From the NCBI GenBank assembly GCA_958450365.1, contig CAUEEP010000728.1, positions 1,636,001 through 1,700,000 of the forward strand: 64,000 nucleotides of DNA, given 5' to 3'. Origin of the DNA: Mesorhabditis belari. Lineage: Eukaryota > Nematoda > Chromadorea > Rhabditida > Rhabditidae. Below are positions 11,125 through 22,239 of this stretch, in pieces. A model generated the notes under the pieces. It did no database searches. It was given only the letters and a program-made list of their open reading frames with translations, and was not told the DNA's origin. Each line of letters opens with the position of its first letter. Positions within the stretch are counted from its first letter, which is position 1. The position numbers and the translations under genes were made by a program.

Positions 11125-11245
11125 GGTCATTCAACTAATTAGCTCTCCAAGTGTTCATCTTGACTTAAGATTTTCTTTTGGAACTCTCAAATTCTTGGTG
11201 TTTCTTTAGTTTAAGCTGTTCTTCCCATAAAGAAGTGTAATTTTA
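11125..11245 (-). pseudogene. Broken tandem copy of the preceding exon
   Basis: Shares GTTCATCTTGACTTAAGATT and CTTCTTCCCAT landmarks with 10962-11085; an extra AG shifts the Glu-rich frame. Confidence 0.4.
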
Positions 11246-11271
11246 AATGTCAAAGAAGAAAAGAGCACTTT

Positions 11272-11493
11272 TTACTCCAAAATTCTATTCCAATTCGTCA
11301 ATTCTTCTTGTCGATAGCAATTGCTCAGAACCAGCTCTTCGACCTTCATTTCATCCATCCCATTTAAACAAATATTGAGTGGAAAACAGTATTTAGTAAA
11401 AGAAAACTCTTTAATGAAACTTTTTCCCTTTATTTTTCGATCCCCACATCTGTGATAGTACTCATTTTCATTTTCAACTTTTCCACTCCGCAA
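11272..11493 (-). CDS. Hypothetical coding segment
   Basis: A 73-codon minus-strand ORF ending just upstream (in gene sense) of the Glu-rich exons, with mixed composition (FTKYCFPLNICLNGMDEMK, then LSNCYRQEELTNWNR). A possible acceptor (TATCACAG) lies inside. It may belong to the same gene as 10985-11122. No domain recognised. Confidence 0.35.
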   Translation of the reverse strand: MRSGKVENENEYYHRCGDRKIKGKSFIKEFSFTKYCFPLNICLNGMDEMKVEELVLSNCYRQEELTNWNRILE

Positions 11494-11499
11494 TCATGA

Positions 11500-12225
11500 C
11501 GAGATTTCTCTCTCAAATTCTCTCTCAAAACTCTGATCTGTGTATTGGATTTGAATCGAAAACAGAAATCCTCACCTCACCAATTATCCAAAGAGAGCTA
11601 AATTTATTCAAAATGTTTTAGAAAAACGAAAAAAAGCAAGAAGAACGCATAAATTTCCGGTGTATTTTTGAGGAAATAGAGCGGAAAAACATAAACAGCT
11701 GATTTATTCGAGGTTTTTTTTCAGAAACATGTGAGTGAATCTTCAATTATCTTCTTTTTTTTTACATTTTCACAGCTATTGCTAATTATGCTAATCCGAT
11801 TTTAGAATTCGAGGCTTAGATTCGAAAAAAAGCTGTTGATAAGCCGGAAATATCCGGTCAAGTGGTTCAAATTTGGTCGGAGTGTAGTGAAATGGAAATT
11901 TCTATGTGTAAAGGGAGATAATTTGATTGTTGTTTTTCAATATATCTAAAACTGGGTTTGATTCAAAGAGGGAAACCTAAATTTGGAGAAGATTTGAAAG
12001 GGATCTGTGGAGATTTGAGTGAAATTGGGTGAAGATTTGAGTGAAATTGGGTGAAGAATGGTTAAGATCTGAATGGAAATGCAAATTGAAGATGCTAAGT
12101 GATTGAGAAATGGGGAAAAACAAGGTGGGATAGTACAGAAATTTGAATTTGAAATGATAAATAGAAGAGGAAAGATTAGTGAAAAGTTAGTTTGAACAGT
12201 TTTGAACAGTCAAAAGTAGCTGTAA
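11500..12225. other. Non-coding AT-rich stretch
   Basis: No supported exon; a short duplicated GAAATTGGGTGAAGAT motif at about 12020-12060. Confidence 0.5.
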
Positions 12226-12227
12226 AA

Positions 12228-12412
12228 CAGCTTTGCAACAGCAGCTCTATAACAGCAGCTCTATAACAGCAACTCTACAACAGCAACTCTACAACAGCAA
12301 CTCTACAACAGAAGCTTTACAACAGAAACTTTACAACAGCAGCTCTACAACAGCAGCTCTACAACATCAACTCTACAACAGCAGCTTTGCAACAGCAAAG
12401 AAAAGATTCGGT
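12228..12412. repeat. 14-bp minisatellite, array 1
   Basis: Units of CAACTCTACAACAG or CAGCTCTACAACAG type, about 13 copies. The 14-bp unit makes a 14-residue period in translation, an artefact. Confidence 0.95.
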
Positions 12413-12772
12413 GTAACTAACTAATTGGCTTGCTGGCTTTTCCTTGCTTGCTTGCTGGGTGTGCCTTTTGAAAAGAAAGCTTCTTTGCAAGCTGAAATAA
12501 AACTTTCAACTGAAAGAAAGAAAAGCATTCTTTTCTGTACACAGATGATTTTGATTAGCTTCAGCTTTTTAATCATAAACAATTTTTACGGGAAGAGGTA
12601 AGCGAACTCTTTTATTCTAGTAAAACTAGTGATCACCTTACTGCGATCAAACGATCAAACGATTAAAAGATTGCGATCAAACGTCAAGAAAAGAACAACC
12701 TTGTTCACCGAAATACTTCACGAGTTTTTCGTTGTTCTTCTTGATTAATCTATTAGCAATTTAGCACTTCTG

Positions 12773-12882
12773 CAACTCTACAACAGCAGCCCTACAGCAG
12801 CAACTCTATAACAGCAGCTCTACAACAGCAGCTCTACAACAGCAGCTTTACAACAGCAGCTCTACAGCAGCAACTCTAATAA
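12773..12882. repeat. 14-bp minisatellite, array 2
   Basis: Same unit as array 1, separated from it by 360 bp of unrelated sequence, suggesting an insertion split one array or a copy jumped. Confidence 0.95.
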
Positions 12883-13369
12883 CCCAAAAAAATCTAACTA
12901 CAGCTTGTTTCTGATTTCTTTCTTCACCGAAAACTATGCTTTTTAGCTAGAACTTTCAATTTTCAGCTTTAAATGTACATTGAACCGTATCATGACCAAT
13001 TCTTCTCATCCCTTTATCCATTTTTCTTCGAAACACATGTGTTTCTTCTTATTTTTCTCAAAAACGAAGACCTTGATTTATTTCTAATCCATCTCTCACA
13101 CTAAGAAAACTCAAGAAAGAAAGAAAAAAAGCTCATTCAAATATTTTAGAAAAAAAAAAATAAAGAACGCTTAGAAGACCAACTCTTTTTTCGTTTTTCT
13201 TTTGAAAAAAAGGAAATTTGACTACAACGAAATATCATGTTTTGTAAATGTTTTAGGTATTCAAATGTTGATCGTTTTAGGTATTCTAATTTGATTCGAT
13301 GCTAGAGGAAATTTCGAGAAATGGACTCAAAGTACAGACTGCACTGATATTTTTCTAGGCAAATCGTCT

Positions 13370-13545
13370 AGAAATCGTCTAGAAATCGTCTAGAAATTGT
13401 CTAGAAATCTCTAGAAATCTCTAGAAATCTCTAGAAATCTCTAGAAATCTCTAGAAATCTTTAGAAATCTCTAGAAATCTCTAGAAATCTCTAGAAATCT
13501 CTAGAAATCTCTAGAAATCTCTAGAAATCGTCTAGAATTCCTCAC
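13370..13545. repeat. 10-bp minisatellite
   Basis: About 16 copies of CTCTAGAAAT or CGTCTAGAAAT. Confidence 0.95.
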
Positions 13546-13644
13546 TTTATCATGCAAATTTACTGCAAAAAACATAAATTCTTATAAAATTGAGGGAAAT
13601 TGAGGGTTCGAGGGTAATGCTTGAGTATTGCTTTGGTTTAACTA

Positions 13645-14165
13645 TTAGGTTGATGCAAAAGTCTTTTTCATTTTTTTCGTCCTTCTTTTGAAAAATAACA
13701 AAGTCATCAATTAACCTATGGTTTGCTCTAAATGAAAAGTGTTTATTGTTCAATTTCCCATCTTTTAAAGTCAATTTGGGTTCACTTTCAAGCAAATTCG
13801 AGAGTGAAAACGGGTTTTTCATAAAAATCTATAAAAACCTCTATAAAGAAATTGGCTGAATCAATTTCTCTGAAAATCTGAAAAAATATCTAACTTTTTG
13901 TGCTCTATCTTTTATTTATTAACATCAAGATTGGTTTCCTTAGCTAAAGCGTCTAAAATGCATCATCGAGCCGTCGCCTTTTTTGACTACCCGACTTCAG
14001 GCTCTCAAAAAAATCTAGACATAAGACATTTTAAACTCGTTTTAATGTCATTTTGCAGAAAAATAATTGGCCTTTCGAATGCAATAAACCGTTGTTCAAT
14101 TGGTGCATTTGTTACTTTTTAACGGAAGTACGAAAAAAATGAAAAAGACTTTTGCATCAACCTAA
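13645..14165. mobile_element. Mariner-type MITE, 521 bp, TA flanks
   Basis: Ends are inverted repeats of at least 35 bp beginning TTAGGTTGATGCAAAAGTCT and are flanked by TA on both sides, the target duplication of Tc1/mariner elements. The TTAGGTTG(G/A)TGCAAAAG start is typical of mariner-family termini. The interior encodes no recognisable transposase, so this is non-autonomous. Terminal arms look nearly identical, suggesting recent insertion. Confidence 0.85.
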
Positions 14166-14254
14166 TATACATCTTTCATGGTAAGGTTTTACTTTCAACT
14201 GGTTTTATTTTCAAAACCCACAGAACTCAAAAGTGGGCTTTCAACCTGTAGATA

Positions 14255-14443
14255 CTCTACTGGAAACTCTGCTGGAAGCTCTACTAGAATCTCTGTTGGA
14301 AGCTCTGTAGATGCTCTGCTGGAAGCTCTGCTGGAAGCTCTATTAGAAGCTCTACTAGAAGCTCTGCTAGAAGCTCTACTAGAAGCTCTGCTAGAAGCTC
14401 TGCTAGAAGCTCTGTTGGAAGCTCTACTAGAAGCTCTGCTTAT
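14255..14443. repeat. 12-bp minisatellite
   Basis: About 15 copies of GAAGCTCTGCTG or GAAGCTCTACTA. Because 12 is divisible by three, both strands show pseudo-repetitive ORFs. Confidence 0.95.
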
Positions 14444-14820
14444 CGATCTTTGATTATCAAATTTGGTCCTTATTAGATCGTTTATAAGCAAAAGATCAAA
14501 TTTAGCTCCTTCTCTCCTAGTCTTTGGCCATTTTTTGCAATCTGATCATATTATATCACTTTTTTTTACAACATATCATCATTTAATATAAAAAAAGTGC
14601 TTAGTTTTTGACCGAATTATTTGATATTTATATAGTACCAGGCTCTTATAGTTTTTAGGTTTCCTTTTAGGCTAAAAATGGATTGAAATAAGAGATTTGA
14701 GCAAAGATATAGAGCTTTTTTTTGGGTAAATTTTATGGGTTTTTATCTAGGCACTGCTTCTCAAAAAACTTAATATATTGAAGATTTTCTTGAAGTGATT
14801 TCAAAGAGGCTGATCTACAG

Positions 14821-15020
14821 TTTTTGCTCGGAAACTCGAGCTTTTTTGTCGAAGTTTCTGAGATTGAAGATCCCTCTTTTTTTGAAGTTTTTTTTCCTCC
14901 AAAAGTAACACGAGTAAATGATCAACGAGCAAAAATGCGCATAGATTTTTGTGAAAAACTCAATTTGTCCTATACTTTGTACTCTTATAAACGCGAGCTT
15001 TCTGGTACAATTGAGTTCAA
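14821..15020 (+). CDS. Candidate internal exon, possible Tudor-like strand motif
   Basis: A 200-nt segment with acceptor CTACAG and donor TTCAA|GTGAGC, open throughout in one frame (66 codons plus two bases). It contains FFVEVSEIEDPSFFEVFF, which resembles the V-x-V-S-x-(I/V)-x-(D/S)-P-x-x-F core of Tudor-type domains, but the rest of the fold cannot be checked here. The segment after it is well mixed (VNDQRAKMRIDFCEKL). No neighbouring exon was found. Confidence 0.4.
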
Positions 15021-15546
15021 GTGAGCCTTTTTATTTATGAAAATGCATTAACGCAATATCGAAAATCATCTTTCGTATAAATTATTTCGATTAAAACCTG
15101 ATGTTCGCATTTTTTTGTCGGTCCCTCACCAAAAATTTTCCTTTTTTTTTATCGCCACTTTTCATCGCCGATTTCTCAATGAGCCAAATTTGAAGACTAA
15201 AATTTCTCAAAAGTTGGAAAAGAGTAAAAGTGAAGAATGAAGTTGAAACATTATTCATAAACCTCTTTTTTTTTTTTCTTTCCACACTAGTCTCACCTCA
15301 TTTCCGGTGTTGTTTCCTTTTGGTAGAGAAAAAGCGAAAAGTCTGGCTCACATCATCGTGTTGTGAATGAATTCAGTAAAGAAATTACTTGTTTCGAATG
15401 GCTTCAATTGGAAATTGAAAAAAAGAATCGTTTCGAGTTGAAAAAGTGTGTCTTGATCTGTTCATTGAAAGAAATAGAGAAGGGGAAAGCGTAGTGTGAG
15501 TCATTGGTTAGGGTGGTATTTGACCTGATACCTAATGAGCAAAGTT
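15021..15546. other. No recognisable gene
   Basis: A possible minus-strand donor at about 15290 (GGTGAGAC) is not matched by a convincing acceptor. Confidence 0.4.
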
Positions 15547-15547
15547 T

Positions 15548-16138
15548 ATCGAGAAATCAGTCGTATAGTCGTGCACCCAAAGCTTCGCCTAAATTGCTCG
15601 AAATCTCGAGAACCGCTTCTCAGAACCTTTGCTTTGAGGGTTCTTCTTTTTTTACGTAAATCGGTTACAAATGGGAATTGTAAAGTTTGCAGAAAATAGA
15701 TTTTCATGATTATTTGAAAGGGCAAGTGGTGATTTTAAGTGGTGTTAAGGTAAAGATGATGATGAAATAAATGAGCGGATTCACGCAAACGTAAGCAATC
15801 TGGCGCACAGTTTAGAAGGGATTTTGTTCAAGTCTAGAAGCTCTAGAAGCTAGTCGATAAAGGAAAATATCTTATCGAAAAGCTGTTTAATTGTATGTAA
15901 TGATTTTGTGTATCTTTTGTTCGAGACGAGTCACCAAAAAGCTGCCGTCTAATAAAACACCAGAAATACCGTACCCTAAACAATGTACATATATAAAAAA
16001 TGTAGTTGACGAGGAGATCTTGTGGTGATTTGAGTGTTGGACTTCTGGGCAAACTTGGAAACTGTAAAATAGTGATCAACTCGGCTCACCGGGAAATGTT
16101 AGGGAAATAGATCAGTTTGATCTACTAGCCTAACCTAG
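15548..16138. repeat. Duplicated block, copy B with permuted flank
   Basis: 15627-16138 corresponds to copy A at 3282-3788. The preceding 15560-15626 corresponds to sequence that lies after copy A (3815-3876). Confidence 0.75.
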
Positions 16139-17198
16139 AAGACTTCTTTATTTGAGGCTGAGCCGAAAGCATCAATCACTTTAATCGTCGTAAATGTGTA
16201 AAGCTCAGTTGAGCTTGCTTTTCCTCTAAAATTTCATGCAAACTGAAAGATTTCGCTGAAAGCTTGCCAAGTCTTTTTCTGATTTTCTAGTTACAGTCAA
16301 AGCTGTTGTTCTTGATATCTCAACTGGAATTGAACTATCAATTCGACAAATCTAATAACTGATAACTGTTGAATCTATCTAAATTTGCATTTTCTGAGCA
16401 CCCCTCTTTTTCCTTTCCCCCTCTTACTCCCTCAACAATATGTACTCTTTACTTTTTTTTTCCATTTTTCTTCAAGTAAGCCTCTAAAGGATTTAAAATG
16501 GATCATCGTCAGATAATGGTCACCCACGTATTGTGAAAAGTCCTAAAAGGAGAAAATTGAATTTCTTTTTAACTGAAAAAAAAAAGAGATGAATTTCTTG
16601 ATATCACTTTGAACCATTTTAAAGCCAGACATTTAGTGATGAATTGAGAGAGAAAGAGGGGAAAAATGATATGAAAATATCTTGGAAAACCTTTGAAAAC
16701 CGTTCTGGTGCTTATCGTGTACATAGGGGATTTCAGGAGGGTTTCCCGATTTGGCTTTCAATGTTCGAATACTTTGAATATATTCTAGAATTTGCTTTTT
16801 TTCTTAAATAAAATGCAGCAAAACTTGATAAAGAAGGGATTCTTTTTATTAAGAAGATGAGTTTTTCAGTGTCATAACGAGGTTGAGATTGAAAAAAAAA
16901 AAAGAAAATTTGTTAAAAACTAGAAAGAGTTACCCTTCAACTGAAAAGCTGTTTGATTTTAAAATCTATAATCAAACAAAATTATTGTGTTGAATTCCTT
17001 TTCACAGATTAGAAGAATCGTAACAAAAGGCATTTGTTACTGTTTTTTGAATGTGATTAGTTTTTCTGCGAATTTGTTGACTGACTCGAGAAACTGAAGT
17101 ATTAGGTATTAGGTATTAGGTATGAGGTACATTTTCTTCTTTAAATCTTCAATTTTGGGAAGCTAGCTTTATTTTGACCACACTAAACTTGTCCCACA

Positions 17199-17550
<352 letters not shown>

Positions 17551-17775
17551 ATTAATTATAATTTAAGTTTAAATTAAAAATTAAAAATAAAGAATATAGT
17601 CAACTATTTTACACGATTTTGTTTTACTATTTGCAAAAGTGATGCCTACTTTTGACACCAATGCACTCAATTTGAATTCAGACAGATTCTTGAGCCTTTA
17701 AAAGATATTTTGTTGATAGCTTCCATTAGCAAAGAAAATAGAGATAATAACTAGTTGATTCTTTTTTCATTTTCT

Positions 17776-17916
17776 CTAAGGATTTGTGTAATGGTCAGTG
17801 TCTGAAAGAGAATCTCTTTCCATTATGACAATTGGCAAATCTGTGGATGATCCTTGAGGGAAATCCCTGTCGTCAGTTTCCATTTCGTTTCCATGATCAC
17901 TTTCATTACGAGAAAT
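17776..17916 (-). CDS. Candidate C-terminal exon, acidic/Ser-rich tail
   Basis: 46 codons to TAG, hydrophilic and acidic (contains NEMETDDRDFPQGSSTDLP and ends SDTDHYTNP). Such composition is not expected from random AT-rich DNA. The nearest strong acceptor (TATTTTTAG) is followed by stops in all frames, so the exon start must be the weaker CGAG site at about 17917, or the copy is damaged. No family recognised. Confidence 0.5.
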   Translation of the reverse strand: MSRNESDHGNEMETDDRDFPQGSSTDLPIVIMERDSLSDTDHYTNP

Positions 17917-18101
17917 TACTCGTTATCTAAAAATAGAAATGAAAAGATGTAAAAAATAAAGATTTTTCTTTTTTTTGATGTCATCATTTCATCGATACGT
18001 AAGCGTTTTGTGAGCAAAAGTTCTTAAGTCGGGTATAATCATTGAAAAAATGAGTGAATCGAGTAATTAAACGAGATTTGTGATGAAACTTTGGGGAAAT
18101 T

Positions 18102-18336
18102 CTAAAAGTATTGTGTTGAATAGTGAGTTTTTGAGAGAATTCGATGATTCAATTCGTTTTTTGGGTAATCAAACCGGTTACACAAAGGTTTCAAATGGGT
18201 TTGATCATTGGAAATCGATTGATTTTTGAGATTTTTGATGTTTTTTTGATGTAAACAAGGGCTTGATAAAGCTTGATCGGATAAGCTAAGTTCAAATAAA
18301 TAGTTGGTTGATTGGATCATTGAACCGGGTGTCACT
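18102..18336 (-). CDS. Candidate exon upstream of the acidic-tail exon
   Basis: A CATTTAG acceptor is followed by one base and 77 codons to TAG on the minus strand (contains YLFELSLSDQALSSPCLHQK). It lies 185 bp upstream, in gene sense, of 17776-17916 and might belong to the same gene, but no donor was found to join them. The opposite strand is also fairly open. Confidence 0.35.
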
Positions 18337-18429
18337 CTAAATGGATTTCACTAGCAGAGTACTTTCAAGCGCTTTCTAAAACGCGCCAACTCTTGGGAAC
18401 TATTGTAAACTATTGTAATCTTGATTCCA

Positions 18430-18650
18430 GGCTTTATCTATCCTTTGGAATCCTTACAGAATTAGACAAAAAGTAAAGTAGGTTCTCAAAGAGCTAGAGG
18501 CAAGATTACGATAGCTTCGCAAGCACCGTAAGCTAAGTTGTTGTGATTAAAGCTACCGTAATCTTGTCTCTAGTTCTTTGAGAATCTATTAACGTTTGAT
18601 CTGACTCTGTAAACTGGAACTCCAAAGGATAGATTAGGATAAATGCTGGA
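18430..18650. repeat. Small inverted-repeat element
   Basis: A stem of about 38 bp (AGGTTCTCAAAGAGCTAGAG, with GCAAGATTACGATAGCTT) pairs with its complement 75 bp away. An outer pair, CTATCCTTTGGAA and TTCCAAAGGATAG-like, extends the fold. Confidence 0.6.
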
Positions 18651-18934
18651 ACTAAGATGCAGTTTAAAAAAGATGCAAACTATTTCTTGCTAATGTTTAG
18701 CTTTAGTTTAATTTTTGCTTTTGAAACTTATTTCAATTCTTATTTTCATCACGATCCCTATGTGCTCAAAAATCTCACCAACTTGTTTCCAATAATAAAA
18801 GATCTTAATGCCAAAATGTGGCTTCATTTCTAGGTCAATGAAGCCAAATCGAATATTGAATCGCCAAATCGAATAATTTCTTTAAACACATTATAGAGTT
18901 CACCTTTTGCACTTCACAACTTTCAGCTAGCGAT
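18619..18934. repeat. 315-bp dispersed repeat, copy 1
   Basis: Colinear with 21753-22086 (shared CTCCAAAGGATAGATTAGGA, ATCACGATCCCTATGTG, CTTCATTTCTAGGTCAATGA). The first copy carries extra sequence before TTCACCTTTTGCAC. Confidence 0.8.
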
Positions 18935-19257
18935 TTTACAATTTAATTAATTAAATGAGTTTTTTTGGGATTTCGGAAAGCCTAGCTTTGAAGGGGAATT
19001 GATTTTGATGAGTAAGCTATATAAAGCTATAATTTAGCTTTTATATAATCTTTCCAAGATTAGATTTCGATTTTCAAACACAAATTCGAATGATGATAAA
19101 GAAAAAGATTTTAGAGTATTGGAAGGATGCAGAGCTGATAAAGCTGGGCGAAAAATCGGTAATCTTCGTTCAATCCCCGCCTAACCTTGGCCAAATTTTT
19201 CAAGATTTTGAGTATTTTGGTGATAAAATAAGGATTAGATTGTATTTTAGAATGATA

Positions 19258-19425
19258 CTTTAGAGATAGGAATATGCCAGACGAGATAGGAATATGCCAG
19301 ACGGGATAGGAATATGCCAGACGAGATTGGAATATGCCAGACGAGATTGGAATATGCCAGACGGGATAGGAATATACCAGACGAGATTGGAATATGCCAG
19401 ACGAGATAGGAATATTCCAGACTTG
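19258..19425. repeat. 20-bp minisatellite
   Basis: Eight copies of GAGATAGGAATATGCCAGAC-type units. Confidence 0.95.
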
Positions 19426-19542
19426 AATATCTTTTAAAGTTTGGCATTGATTTTTGAAACAGCGAAGAGTTTGGTTTCTTTTTGTACCCAAACTTATCGT
19501 AAACTTTTGCTCAATTTTTAGAAGGGTGATAAAAGGTAAACG

Positions 19543-20189
19543 ATGCTGAACATAAAAGATAAGAATTTCACGAAAGAACTGTACTGTCAACGATTTCCTT
19601 TACATTTCGAATTCTGCGCTAAATTCATAAACTTGCTTGCATCATGCTTGCATAATCATGATCATAATCTTGATTTCGCCAAGGATTTCCCAATCGGTTT
19701 ATCTGCTAAGCCAGACAAAAGAATTGCTCAATTTAAAACTCTCTTTGTTGAGAATCATTCTAAAAGCTTTTCTAAGTCTCCTTCCCTTAAAATACATGTT
19801 TGTTCAAACAATTTCTCATTTTTTAAAGTCGAAATTGGAAAGCCAGGTTTTAGCCTAGACTAGCCTTGAAGTTTTCGATTTTGAACATCTCTGGATGCCT
19901 AGAAGAGCTCAAATGCAAACATCTTGTCACCGAATCTGCAAAGAATACCCAATCTGCAAAGAATTCTTCCAAATCCCCGACTTCTCTTAACCCTAAAATA
20001 CTCTGTGATGCTAAAGACGAAAAGGTCGTACCTCTTCGTTCCGTCTTTTTCTTTCTTTTTTTAGGTTCTCCTTGGGGGTCACCATCATCGAAAAGAAAGC
20101 GGGAAATTGCCGGAATTCCGTCACAAATTTTTGCTCTCAAAAGAAGTGGTTGTCGATGTCTTCTCAGCACAAAGACAAGTTTCTTTTAA
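19543..20189 (+). CDS. Coding-like region, structure uncertain
   Basis: Two plus-strand ORFs (19543-19863 and 19866-20189) in different frames cover 650 bp free of tandem repeats. A strong acceptor, CTTTCTTTTTTTAG at 20063, precedes a segment with a basic patch (SSKRKRE). The minus strand is also open across 19850-20170 and has its own basic patch (PKKRKKKTER) with a possible GTACGA donor. I cannot decide the strand. No domain recognised. Confidence 0.3.
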
Positions 20190-20695
20190 AGCCTAAAATT
20201 AAAGCCTAAGACTCACTAAAGATTGAGCTTGAATTTAGGATGGCTAATGAGATTTAGGGATTTAGGATGGCTATTTCAAGCGAACTTCCTGGATTCCCGG
20301 AAAGTTTAACTCAAAATGAAGTAAAAAAAAAAGAGAAAGAATTCGATGTAAAAGGAGATTAACGATTAATTAAAAGAGAAAAAGTGTAGCTGTTACTCAC
20401 CGCTGCAGGATATTAACTTGTTTACTTTAATAAGATTTCAGAATTAAATTCAAATTCAACTATTCAACTTTTTGAAGTAAACTACAAAGTAAAAATTGTG
20501 CCTTTCATCGAAAAACATTCGGCACACTGTAATTCTGATTATCAGAAGATAAAGAAAAGATTTAGTACAGGAAATCTTACTAAAGCGCTAGTAGTGCTAG
20601 TACTTTAGCGAATCCAGAGTCATAAGCTGATCTCATTGTGACAGCGGAAAAGCTAAGGTACTAGACATAGACAAAATTCCAATCCGAATCGAATT

Positions 20696-20865
20696 CTACC
20701 CTCTTTTTCTTGGCTGATTGTCTGAAATCGAATTTTCCGTTTTGGTTTTGATGCCGGATTCCGTATTCAACTGACTAACACTGTGACTGGATTCCGATTC
20801 CATTTTCAGCTGTCTAACACTATCAGTGCTGACTCTAACAGTTGCCCCAGCTCCATAACCTGCTC
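20696..20865 (-). CDS. Candidate C-terminal exon, Ser/Thr-rich with basic end
   Basis: An acceptor (AAACTCTAG) is followed by two bases and 55 codons to TAG. The protein begins AGYGAGATVRVSTDSV, continues Ser/Glu-rich and ends NQPRKRG. Balanced composition and the clean acceptor argue for a real terminal exon. The opposite strand is also open for 47 codons, which lowers certainty. No family recognised. Confidence 0.5.
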
Positions 20866-20970
20866 CTAGAGTTTTTCATTACCCCAAGGTGAATTTCTAT
20901 ATATACTTTTCGAATCGAAAAGAGTCATTTTCAGAGTCATTTTCTTCTAGAGTCATTTTCATTTTCATTT

Positions 20971-21068
20971 TCATTTGTACCAAATACATTCAAAAAGCGG
21001 ACTTGCATAATATACAAAAGTTTGTGAATCACAACCATTTTTCACTTGATTACCCATTGGTCCCTCAT
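20971..21068 (-). CDS. Candidate exon upstream of 20696-20865
   Basis: A TTTCACAG acceptor is followed by two bases and the frame EGPMGNQVKNGCDSQTF, open to TGA at 20971. A GTAATC donor after CCAATGG would give a 15-nt microexon whose one-base overhang fits the two-base start of 20865-20696. Speculative but phase-consistent. Confidence 0.35.
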
Positions 21069-21384
21069 CTGTGAAAGATTACACAAAAAGAAGAGCTAAA
21101 AAAAAGGATGATTTCATTTCTCGGAATATCGAATTTCTTCTTTGGTTATATTTATTTAAAAGAAAGAGAAAAGGGGGGTTATTTTGATGATTTTTTTTTA
21201 TTTTTAGAAATGTCATCAATGCCCTGTTCAGGTAAAGTTCAAAGAACTCATTGGAAAAGAGAGATTTTTGAGGTTTCAGGTGAAATTCGATAGGGGGAAA
21301 ACGATTTGAAATTGTTTGTTTGATGATTGTTTGATCGAAATGAATCCTTTATTGTAAAGAATGTAAAGAATGAGGGGAAATTCA

Positions 21385-21530
21385 AAAAAACATTGAATAT
21401 TGTTGACAATGTATAAGTTTCATGTTATATTTTTAAACGTGATAAATGCAAATGTCAGATGAACGTTGTTGTTTTGAGAGGGTAAACTTGTAGCTGATAG
21501 AAAAATGGTGATTGGGGGTAGGCTGACCAT
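21385..21530. repeat. 145-bp direct repeat, copy 1
   Basis: Matches 22094-22232 (AACATTGAATATTGTTGACA, AAACGTGATAAATGCAAATG). Confidence 0.85.
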
Positions 21531-21532
21531 AA

Positions 21533-21720
21533 GGTTTAGTCCTGTGATCCTCATCCTCATCACTTAGCCCTGTGATCCTCATCCTCCTGACTTAGTCCTG
21601 TGATCCTCATCCTCATGACTTAGTCCTGTGATCCTCATCCTCATGACTTAGCCCTGTGATCCTCATCCTCATGACTTAGTCCTTTGATCCTCATCCTCAT
21701 GACCATAAGGTTTAGTCCTG
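21533..21720. repeat. 28-bp minisatellite
   Basis: About six copies of TTAGTCCTGTGATCCTCATC plus CTCATGAC. Confidence 0.9.
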
Positions 21721-21752
21721 TGATCTGTATCAAATCGGGCTACAGCAACTTG

Positions 21753-22086
21753 AGTTCCAAAGGATAGATTAGGATAAATGCTGGAACTAAGATTAGTTTT
21801 AAAGAAAAAACATATTATTAAAGAAGATATAAACTATTGCTCTTGCTAATCTTTAGCTTTAGTTTCATTTTTGTTTTTGAAACTTCAATTTGAATTTGAG
21901 GTGAATATGAGAATTTGAAATTTTCAAATTTCAATTCTTATTTTCATCACGATCCCTATGTGTTCAAAAATCTCACCAACTTTTTCCAATAATAAAAGAT
22001 CTTAATGCCGAAATGCGGCTTCATTTCTAGGTCAATGAAGCCAAATCTTCAGTGCACATTTTGCACTTCACAACTTTCAGCTAGCG
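21753..22086. repeat. Dispersed repeat, copy 2
   Basis: Second copy of 18619-18934; it joins directly to the 22094 repeat, so blocks have been recombined. Confidence 0.8.
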
Positions 22087-22093
22087 AAAAAAA

Positions 22094-22232
22094 AAAAACA
22101 TTGAATATTGTTGACAGGGTATAAGTTTCATGTTATATTTTTAAACGTGATAAATGCAAATGTCAGATGAATGTTGTTGTTTTGAGAGGGTAAACTTGTA
22201 GCTGATAGAAAAATGGTACGCGGGGGTAGGCT
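22094..22232. repeat. 145-bp direct repeat, copy 2
   Basis: Matches 21385-21530. Confidence 0.85.
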
Positions 22233-22239
22233 GATCCTT

